From contig JADHZB010000449.1 of the NCBI GenBank assembly GCA_015657535.1, positions 1 to 29,139 on the forward strand: a stretch of DNA of 29,139 bases, read 5' to 3'. Both the position numbers and the translations under genes were made by a program. Of the stretch, positions 19,728-29,139 are shown in pieces (position 1 is the first letter of the stretch; the number at the start of each line of letters is the position of its first letter). The notes beneath the pieces are model-generated. The model was not told where the DNA came from. It ran no database searches and worked only from the letters and a program-made list of their open reading frames with translations. The DNA comes from Nephromyces sp. MM_2019. Lineage: Eukaryota; Apicomplexa; Aconoidasida; Nephromycida.

Positions 19728-22700
19728 TCAACTCATCAATACACCCTTTGTGCTTGGAATGCTCAAATCTCCTTCAACCTTTGTTACTGCCTGCCTCAGA
19801 GAAAGCGCTAAAGCCTTGAAGCTTGATTCTATCTGAAGACAGCAGTAAAGAAACAAATGAAGCCACGAATATACACACACAGGCGGCACACTCCACACAC
19901 TCCACACATGCCTATATTCATATGGACCAGTTAGACACACTGCAGTCATGCATACTAAACATGAAAAAATACATCTAAAGAAGTGCAAAACGTGCACTAC
20001 CATGTGAACACATACCCGTGAAAACACTCATGTGAACACACACATCACACACATTACAGCAAAAAAAGCACACCACATGCATCACACACACTAAACACAC
20101 CACACACAGCACACAAACCACCCATAACACACACATCACACACAACGGTACATTTGGGGGTGGAAATGAAAGGCAAGCATACCATCCACAGATGGCAGCT
20201 TCTTAGCTTCTGTGTGTGCGCAGAGATTTGCCTACCTTGTGATGATCGTTTTCTCCTTTCAGAACATCAACGTGAATAGTAGCATTCAAGGCGCCAGCAA
20301 AAGAAGAGAAGAAGTGGGAGGCCATCTCCGTACTGAAATCACCGACCTGTACACACACAGTGCTGCACACACTTAACGAAAGCTGCCACACACACTCTCA
20401 CCAAAAACTAACTCACACAATCTCAGAAAAAGCTGGCATATATGCTCTCAGTAAAAGCTTGCACACACAGGCTGCACCAGCATCTAAAACCTCCATATAT
20501 AAACCTCAATTCGTAGATTCCCATGCATCACACACACAAGGGATAAATACTCTTACCTTCTCTCGATTCAGTTGTAGGTCAGCCATACCGAAGCCACGAC
20601 CCGATAAATCAACCACAACACGAGACAGAGCCTCATCCAACGGGGCGTAAGCGGAGCCAAAACGCTTAACACCAGCAAGATTTCCAAGTGCCTGAGCAGG
20701 GGGTTAATGGGGGGATACCATGATACTTGCAAGCCTAGTGGATGCAAATCAGTGATGAGTAAGCTTTTCATGGGAACCATTAGGTGCTACGATGGTTAAC
20801 GCTCTCAAGCAAACGGACAAGTTGTTTAGTAGGATAAAATCAACATCATAATACCCCATGTATAGTCCAACTTAAGTGCAGCATAACGGGTGAGTATCTT
20901 ATCTATGAGCAGCTTTAAAATGCAGGTGAAGAATGGGTGTTACAAGCACACATGGGCTTACTAAACGGAACAATTACAGGCACAGTTCTGCACAAAATTA
21001 GCAGGCCTACTCAAAATACCATCTATACATACATATATATATATATATATCCCCTACACACACATATCAAATGCAACCCACGAAAACCTTCCCCTCCCCT
21101 TTCACTGACCAGAGAAAAGCACTTCCCAAGAGCAAGAGCGCAGTCTTCAATCGTATGATGATCATCAATATGAAGGTCTCCTTCACACACCAGAGAGATA
21201 TCAAACTTTCCATGCTTGCCAAGCTGGCTAATCATATGATCTAGAAACCCCACACCAGTCTTTGAAGATACGTTTCCTGCAGTATTATCGATTGCTACTT
21301 TACAGGCTATAGACGTCTCCTTTGTGACCCTCTTATGCTCAGCAGCCCTAGAAAATTCAGCCTTTGTCATACTTGAAGATTCTTCATATTTTCCATATAC
21401 TTGGGAGCTTTTCGCGCTCTTTTCTACGTTATCTGATGAGGGAGAAACTACACTTTCCGCTTCCTTCTCAGGTAGAAGCAACACAGACGGAGGACTGCAG
21501 TGCAAGAAGGGCAACAAACCATGCACTCCAGCCGCTACCGCCAGAGCTCCATGGGAGTAGAGCGAAGAGCATGTCTTCAGTGCGACATCCGTAGCATCAG
21601 CAGAATCTAAATTGAAGGGGGCCAGAGATCCAAAACCGACGATTGTCAATCCCTTTGCACACATTTCGTTGGCAGCGAGTGCAGCATCAATATCATCCAC
21701 CGTGTCTCCAATCATTGGTACCCAACCACTGGAGATTCCTAAACCTTCAAGTGCCTGTTGGCGGGTGGTGAGGGGGGTGTGGGGAGCGTGGGGAGTGTGC
21801 TGCTTATGTGCTGAGTGTGTGTCTACCCATGAGCACATTTCATGCACACTGTGTAATTCACGTGTATAATGCTAATAATTTCTAGAGGGCTCCCACAGTT
21901 TGAAAAACAGTTTTTGGTGTACGTTATATCCACCGGACATCATACAGTTGACTGATACACAGGAGATCGTATAAACTCAAAATTGTATGCACAGAAGACT
22001 GTGCATAGTCTATTAAAGATTGTGCATGCGTGTGCTTGTATAAAAGGTGCCTATGCGTACTCTAGTATAAGTGAGGACTCCAGAGGACCAGCATACTTTT
22101 CATATGTAAAGACACACACTCACAAAATCCCGTATACACACATATATGCACACATAAAAAGAGGCACACACATGTACACACACATACACATAAATATGCA
22201 GATATACACACACATCTACACAAGCACAGACGCATCAATATGCACATACACACACACAGATATACGCGAAAAAAGTATGCTTCACCTTTAAAACAGGCTG
22301 AGGATTAGGCTTTGATTCGGTAGTATCTCCGAGTGTAACTACTACTCTAAAGTAGTCCTCAATCCCAAATCTCCTTAGAAACATTAGGGCCTCGTCCCTA
22401 GAATAATAAAGGTGAGAAGAGCACACTGAAATCATTGTAAACAAACACTGAATATGCGTGTGTGCGAGCAATCAATAAGTCAAATACACATTGTATCCAA
22501 GTGTGCGTAGCGCTTGCCCAAGGATGCGTATGTGCTGTTCCCTCAAGCATTTTCTTCAGTAAAAGTGTGTGTGCGCTATTTCATTTTTTGCGTGCTATTT
22601 GGGCGTATATTAACACTCAATATACCTTCAAATACAAAAAATAGTTTAAATAAGCACATACATTGCAATGTACTTACACTCGTGTGTACTTTTCTGTTAA

Positions 22701-25700
22701 TAAAACATCGTATATGAAGTACACACATGTAAATACACGTGTGGCTACACACATTTCTACACATACATATATACACACATTCAGACACGCATTACTGCAT
22801 AGTCGAGCATGCAAGTAAACCCTCAAAAATACCCAATAACCTGTGCACATACACACCTATATGCAATCAACCCCATACACACACACTTATATGTAACAAA
22901 CACCACACACGCACACACCTATATGCAACCAACTCCATACACACACACAACTCAATGTACTTGCAACAAACCTAGGCCTTGCAGTCACTATAGCCAAAGG
23001 ATACATCAAAGAGAGTAATTTGAGGACTTTTTCAGATACCAGCAACTTTTCATTGTTAATAAGTCCCACACATCCATCACTACCCTCTTTTCCGAGATAA
23101 AACTCTTGAAATCTCTTTGTAACAACTGATATGTTTACCTGCACACACGTGAAGACGCAGGTCCGTACACACATAAAACCGTACACTGAATAAAATACTT
23201 TCCTTGTATTGCTCATCTTCCAGTGAGTACATGTTATCAAGTCGGTGTACTTACACCTTCAAAGCAGCAGAATTGCATACAACAGTATGGAATAACAGCT
23301 TTAAATGTTGCAGGGACTATTATCGGCATAGCATCTTCGTGAGCAATCATATTCATGGGCTGGAGCATGCCAAATATTTGTACACAGGAAAAAACGCACA
23401 CAGGAACACACACGGGTACACACACAGGTAAAAAGTCACCAAGCCACACACAGTCACGCATGCAGCCACACACAGTCACGCATGCAGCCACACACACATA
23501 CACACAGCCACACACGCACACCGTGACATACACACGGCCACAATCACCCATGATACTGTAATAAATTAATATATAATACTTTCAAAATGTTTACGCTCTA
23601 AAAAAATATATGGACAAAAACATAATAGCATACACAGAGTAAAATACACCAAAACATGCTCGCATACACACACACTGAGGTGGGACACACACATACCATC
23701 CAATAATCACAAACACACGATGGAACCATCATGTAAGCACACATACCATGAATCCACCACACGTAGCATCATATCAGCACACCTACTATCATATCAGGAA
23801 ACATATCATCACACACATGCACGCACACAACCGTCACACACACACCATCACACTCAGATGCCATAAAGTTATCAAACATACAAACACATTATCAAACGCT
23901 TGAATACTCACATTTTTCTTAGTAGACTCGAATAAAAGCTGGCGAGTAATCTCCCAATCATCTGATGCATTGCCTCTCAACTTTATCCTTGAAATATCGT
24001 GAAGATCGCAGGTGCCTCCCAAAGCCCGTACTGTTTTTATGATAGCCTTTCGATAGGAGTTAGTAACATCAGCCAACACTCCGTCCATATCAAACAAAAT
24101 CGCTGAAAGAAGATATCACACTAGTCGGAAAGCAATGAATACAAGTCTGAAGTCAGCCTACACACACACACGCTAGTAAAAATAAGCACATCACTTCACA
24201 CACAACAGGAACTCCAAACATCACTACACACACCACTGAAAATAAGTACACAAACACACACCAATGAAAGACATGCACACACAAATACACACCTACCGCT
24301 GGGAGGTTCTGAACGTACTAAACGGGCAACATCTTCAAAAGTAGAGTCGTAGACTTTCAAAAGCCCCTCAATCAGGGCTGCTGTATCAGACGGACGAGCG
24401 ACACCAAATCGCATGTAGTTCCCGAACACACGCGATCCGCTATAGCCTCTGAACTCCACACCGGAAATGATACGAAAACAGTAAGAAGTAGCAGCACAAA
24501 CACACAAGCTAGAAAACAGGCTCATTGCAATGATATTAACACACAATTAACTATAACAAAACAACCCTAGCAGATGCATCAGAGCAAAGCAAACTCACAT
24601 GCACACACATCTGCTAGAACCAAAACTCTATGCAAGCATATTTGCTCAAATAAAACTCACACACACGCTTGCTAGAAACAAAACTCAGACACACACACTT
24701 TCTAGAAACCAAACACTTCATACATACACGCACTTTCTAGAACCAAATCTCTCACGCACACACACCGTGTAAATACGCCAAGTTTGTATAATTCATCGTA
24801 TAAGCTCCTCGAAGTGATGCTGCTTTCTTCCGTTAGCTTGCAGGTAACGAAGTTTGCCTGTGAAGGAATTGGTCTTATTCCTTTGAAGAAGGCAGAAGAA
24901 CAGGCCATACAGAAGACATTGAGCCTTTCAAACTTCACATAATCGATTGTCTTCTTCAACTCTGGAAAGTTATCGATAGCAGCTTTAGCAGCTGCGACAG
25001 CCAATGAAGAGACGTTGAAAGGATTCTTCACCTGAAAAGATAAAAATCCGAATGATACGGAGACCTGTGTGTGTGTGTGTGTGTAGGTATGATGGTGTCA
25101 TAGTGTGATGATGCGCAAGCGTACATGTGTGCGTGCGAACGCGTAAGTACGTGAGCGTTATTCTGTGCGAACGTGTGTGTGCGTGTATGCGTGTGTGCGT
25201 ACATGTGCGTGTGTATATTCGATATTGATCATTGGGGATAGAATGGGATGAGAAAACAGAGCAACAGACTACAATTGCCCGAGTGCAGATAGCAGAGCAG
25301 CAACGTAAGCTTGTGTGCGCGAAAAAGTAATAGCGAGAATATATTCGTACAAGAGAAGGGTAGTGTGTATCACTTTGCAAACTTTCTTAACACACAAGGT
25401 AAGAAGGGAGCATGCATAATTATTTGCGTGTGCACAGACATATGAACAGATAACTGGCATAGCAGGCAACAGGAGGTAGCAGCGAGCACGTATAAGGGTA
25501 CGGGCATGCCCTGAGCGAAACTTCGCTCAAGGGAAGAATTGAGCTTTCTGTATGTCTTGGAACCTCCATGCATAAACAAGGAATACACACGCAAGTGTAC
25601 TTCTAAAGGGAAAAAATGCACTTATACCTATGGACCGAATCAGAGTTGCACACACAAAGCTATCAAGTCTTGCACTCACAGGTGCACAGAGGTTCCATAC

Positions 25701-28126
25701 ATACACATAATGCACAGCAGTATATGCACAAATACACTATATTATATGTACACATAACTCCACACACTCATAATACCACACACACAGATGCAAAATTTCA
25801 TGTACCTATAAGCATAGCCACCAAAACAAATAAGTCTTTATGCAGACCCGTATAACCACATATGCACACATAAGCATAGCTTCATACACAAGTATAACCT
25901 TATTTAGCCATAAACACAATTCCACACACAAACCCACATAATTCCATATATAGACACGTGTAACTTCACATACACCTGCACGACTCCACATACATAAAAC
26001 CACACACCGAAATAACTCCATACACACACAAAATCACACAGCAGCAATCAAACTCATATTTTTAAAAAACCTATATACTCAAATGTACACATACCCTAAG
26101 GAGACTTTCCACGAAGGCAGGATGGGCCATGCCATATCCAAACCTTAAGCCAGCCATTGCTGCCCATTTTGAGAGAGAGCGAAGAATGATTAGATTGGGA
26201 TGATCATCCATTAGGTAGCTGAAAGAAGCCTGAAAGTTGTGCAATACCCACATAAAAGGCAAATACACACAGGAAAAAAGTACACACAGGCAAAAGATAC
26301 GCATAAGGAGAAGTACACATCAGTTACAGACACACACAGGAAAAAAGTACACACAGGCAAAAGATACGCATAAGGAGAAGTACACATCAGTTACAGACAC
26401 ACACAGGAAAAAAGCACACACAGGCAAAAGATACGCATAAGGAGAAGTACACATCAGTTACAGACACACACAGGAAAAAAGTACACACAGGCAAAAGATA
26501 CGCATAAGGAGAAGCACACATCAGTTACAGACACACACAGGAAAAAAGTACACACAGGCAAAAGATACGCATAAGGAGAAGTACACATCAGTTACAGACA
26601 CACACAGGAAAAAAGTACACACCAGCAACAGACGTACATGATAAAAAGCACACACTAGCAATACACATGCACACAACATTAGACACCAATATGTAAGTCA
26701 GATCTGTATTCCCAAGTGATTACATACGCATACAGCAAATTTTCCTAAGAATCAATACTCTATACCTATACGCACACTTCTGCGAGAGAATAAGATTACA
26801 CATAAATACTGACAAAAGTACTACACGCACACATTCATATGAAAGTAAGATTACACACACATATCCAAGACAGTTCTATACACACATATTCGAAACAGTA
26901 CAACAGACACAGACTCAGCCAAAACAAAGATTAGAAGCTAACTCATCCAAAGCAGTACCACACACATACACACTCATCCACAAACAGTACTACGCACACA
27001 GAGGCACACGCATCAAAATACCTTACACACTCAAATAAAAACTTTCGCACATGCTGAAAATCATCATTCAGCCATTCAGATGGCACGCACACACACCAGC
27101 TGTGAGAACTCAATGTAGACCTCATCTACAACAACAAGACACTGGTTATTCAGCAACTCCAGCAAATCAGTTTCAAGTAATGGTAGACCAATAGGATTAT
27201 CAGGATGAGTGAGGAATACTAAGGAAATGCCCTCAGATTTTATAGTTTTTGAAATTGACGTTGCATCGATCTTTGGCAGCTCATCTTCAAAATTGAAGGG
27301 AACTTTAACGATTTCAACCCTGAAGAGTGTATGTACAGCACTATGAATTGAGCATACAAGAAAATAAAGCAAAAAAACAGAAATTATAATGAGAAGAAAC
27401 TTCGCACACACCATAAATCGCATCTTCCAAATTAGCTTCATATACGCAGAAAACGAGTGGAAAAAGTTTTGCACACACGACATAAATCATCTTCAAAATT
27501 AGGTTCACACACACATCATAATGCATTGCAGCACTAACCCAAAGAGCCTGGCATTACAATCATACATTGAAAAGCTTGGATCCAATAGTAAAACTTTCTG
27601 AGGGCGTACAGTATTGAATATCAGTTGAATCAAATCATCACAGCCAGCCCCACAGAATATTTCTTCAACCGGCCTGAACATATATATAAGAAAAGTGAGA
27701 AAAGGTAAAGCATCTTCGCACACACGCTAGCACCTCAATGATCTACAGAATCTGTCCCCTAAAAACAAATTGAGGGACAACGATCACTCCTAAGAAAATA
27801 ACAAAGACACACACAGCTATCCAGTGAAAACCACACACACGCAGCTATCCTGAAAAAAACACAAAGCAAAATCAACAAAAAACACATACAATTCGAGAAA
27901 ATTACACACACAGCAATGTCAAGAAAACCACAAACAGGCAGCTATCCAGTGAAAACCACACACACGCAGCTGTCCTGAAAAAAACACAAAGCTATCTCGA
28001 GAGAAAAGCAAACACAAGCATACAGCAACACTTATCTCCACGAGGTCACACGCACAACCTCATCTCTTTCAAACCAAATACACACACATACACGGCCAAT
28101 TACGCTGGCAAATGAGGCAACGCAAA

Positions 28127-28167
<41 letters not shown>

Positions 28168-28956
28168 CTTGCAGTATTTTGCCAAAGACCACATTAAGGC
28201 ACTCTGCTTGTAATCAAAGTAAAAGTGAGAATCTTCCAGAGCATCAGTAACTGCACTTTTGATAACATCATTGGGTCCATACAAGCATTCGTTCATATCG
28301 AGCTTGTGGAGATCATGGGTTGTCTGATCCTGTAAAGACATTCAAATGAGGGTATCCATGCTTTTATGTGTGTCGGTAGTTCTGTGTGTGCATCGGTAGT
28401 TGTGTGTGTGTATCGGTAGTTGTGTGTGTGTGCCTAGCTACGCATGCTGGTGGATACGTTTGCTGGTAGTCCTGTGTGCTTGCAGTTTTAGGAAGTAGCT
28501 ACGCCCTAGCTGGAACAATACCATTAGTACCTCGATTGCTATACCAGGCTGGTGCTTTGGGGCCTGCGTGTGCGTGTTTCCTATATATATTCCAACCTGC
28601 AGGCTTATTATGCTTATATCCCTGATGCATACTCAAACGCATGCAAAATATTAGATGAAGGGCACCTACAAAAGTGTTTGAATGCGTGTGCGATAGTGTC
28701 TACGTTCACATTATATATACAGCGAATACACATCAATTGCAATTAACAGGAATAAGCAGTGTGTACGTACACTGCTTTTCTTTGGATAATTCTCTGGGGA
28801 AGGGATCTTGACATAAGGTTCTAGGTTGGCTAGATCCGATCGAAGCAAATTTGCATAATTCTTAAAGCCCTGAGGGACCGATGTCACCTATACACACAGA
28901 TTTGTTGTAACTAGGAAATCTGTAAGTGAGATACATACAGTGAAATCACAAACCAT
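19728..28956 (-). CDS. Trifunctional histidine biosynthesis fusion: HisC aminotransferase - HAD phosphatase - HisB dehydratase, 15 exons
   Basis: Exons (minus strand, 5' to 3'): 28956-28939, 28887-28771, 28329-28166, 27673-27539, 27319-27097, 26229-26095, 25031-24766, 24448-24297, 24102-23912, 23138-22972, 22397-22286, 21754-21110, 20691-20557, 20346-20236, 19832-19728. All are GT-AG, every phase agrees, and the sum is 892 codons (891 aa plus TGA). Residues 1-403 are histidinol-phosphate aminotransferase: [44 protein letters not shown] and the PLP lysine in [15 protein letters not shown] (K240). Residues 404-640 are a HAD phosphatase: DMDGV (408-412), T in VTARPR, K in ESKPNP and GDTVDD (576-581), presumably histinidol-phosphate phosphatase (inference). 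A Ser/Glu-rich linker (about 650-693) follows. Residues 694-891 are imidazoleglycerol-phosphate dehydratase: [33 protein letters not shown] and IPSTKGVL. Steps 6, 7 and 8 of the pathway are thus on one chain. The first 6-residue exon is the least certain part. Confidence 0.96.
23442..23490. repeat. 22-bp tandem repeat in an intron of the histidine fusion gene
   Basis: AGCCACACACAGTCACGCATGC occurs at about 23442 and 23464 in tandem, within a longer CA-rich (sense TG-rich) intron stretch from 23395 to 23540 between the first two HAD exons. Confidence 0.75.
26271..26632 (-). repeat. 67-bp minisatellite in intron 5 of the histidine fusion gene
   Basis: Five complete 67-bp units start at 26271, 26338, 26405, 26472 and 26539, with a partial unit from 26606. 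They are nearly identical (a T/C change in some GTACACA or AAGTACACA positions). On the sense strand each unit carries GTAACTGAT, a branch-site-like word, then pyrimidine-rich CTTCTCCTTATG and CTTTTTTCC tracts, and no AG dinucleotide. The array begins about 40 nt upstream of the acceptor of exon 6. Confidence 0.95.
27814..27991. repeat. Direct repeat of about 53 bp, 125 bp apart, in intron 3
   Basis: CAGCTATCCAGTGAAAACCA and the following CA run, GCAGCT(A/G)TCCTG, A tract and ACACAAAG occur at 27814-27866 and again at 27939-27991, nearly identical. They lie in the intron between the third and fourth exons of the histidine gene. Confidence 0.85.
28128..28165. repeat. (CA)n microsatellite abutting a 5' splice site
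   Basis: Nineteen CA dinucleotides (TG on the sense strand) run directly up to the donor of exon 3 of the histidine fusion gene, so the donor GTGTGT is itself the start of the microsatellite. Confidence 0.95.
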
Positions 28957-28971
28957 AATATACCGACAAAT

Positions 28972-29022
28972 TTAAAAGGATAAACCTAATTCCTTGCAGG
29001 CTTTGAATGCATCACATTCAAC
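28972..29022 (-). CDS. Possible terminal exon of a gene upstream of the histidine fusion
   Basis: After a sense-strand GTGCAG acceptor, an open frame reads VECDAFKACKELGLSF and stops at TAA (28974-28972). It ends only about 15 nt before the proposed histidine-gene ATG. It cannot be an in-phase upstream exon of that gene: its possible donor is phase 1, while the next exon requires phase 0. It may be the last exon of another minus-strand gene or a chance frame in the 5' leader. Confidence 0.2.
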   Translation of the reverse strand, partial: VECDAFKACKELGLSF

Positions 29023-29046
29023 CTGCACGTGTGAGCTTGTACGAGT

Positions 29047-29050
<4 letters not shown>

Positions 29051-29139
<89 letters not shown>
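29051..29139. repeat. (GT)n microsatellite at the window edge
   Basis: Uninterrupted GT for 89 bp reaches the last base of the window. On the minus strand it reads CA, opposite to the intronic TG bias of the adjacent minus-strand gene. Confidence 0.98.

Noticed and set aside
22062..23561. Several ORFs rich in Cys/Val or Thr/His on either strand
   Set aside because: They are translations of TG/CA repeats inside introns of the histidine fusion gene.
28972..29022. This frame as a coding exon upstream of the histidine fusion
   Set aside because: Its only plausible donor leaves phase 1, while every acceptor before the next exon without an in-frame stop requires phase 0.
1..29139. Nuclear reassignment of TGA to an amino acid
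   Set aside because: EEFSEC, the ubiquitin-like gene and the histidine fusion all end at TGA where the family or frame is expected to end.
1..29139. tRNA, rRNA or spliceosomal snRNA genes
   Set aside because: No A/B-box pair with a cloverleaf, no rRNA core words and no U6-like sequence were seen on reading both strands by eye; a tRNAscan-SE or Infernal run would settle it.

Overview
The window is nuclear DNA from an intron-rich eukaryote. All convincing genes are split by GT-AG introns, and the exons join in phase over many junctions. The organism is probably a protist of the stramenopile/SAR kind. The main reason is a single gene encoding HisC, a HAD phosphatase and HisB in one chain, an architecture I remember being described for Phytophthora; the placement is an inference. 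It decodes UGA as selenocysteine somewhere, because it carries the eukaryotic Sec-specific elongation factor. UGA is still used as an ordinary stop by at least three genes here. Introns are rich in TG on the sense strand, and several 5' splice sites lie inside TG runs.

Layout: 1-4716 (+) is the 3' part of EEFSEC, nine exons, with the 5' end outside the window. 4717-6096 is noncoding with degenerate repeats. 6097-7244 (-) is an unrecognised candidate gene whose last exon has a one-base frame break. 7245-9404 is AT-rich and without a supported gene. 9405-11174 (+) is a three-exon gene for a ubiquitin-like protein with an acidic/lysine repeat tail. 11969-12468 (-) is a small two-exon candidate with a mitochondrial-type N-terminus and an in-frame TGA. 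13311-13631 (-) holds two weak candidate exons. 13950-17355 (+) is RPL18, with an intron directly after the ATG. Its third intron contains a C/D box snoRNA whose guide matches 25S/28S rRNA at the snR73/SNORD35 site. 17646-18179 (+) is a weak two-exon candidate. 18180-19727 is repeat-rich. 19728-28956 (-) is the 15-exon histidine-biosynthesis fusion (891 aa), whose introns carry minisatellites. The window ends in an 89-bp GT microsatellite.

The genes do not form one pathway. The best supported biology is: three histidine-pathway activities on one polypeptide; a ribosomal protein gene hosting an rRNA-modification guide; and a selenocysteine elongation factor about 8 kb from a small ORF interrupted by an in-frame UGA. 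That last pair is the most speculative and the most worth testing.
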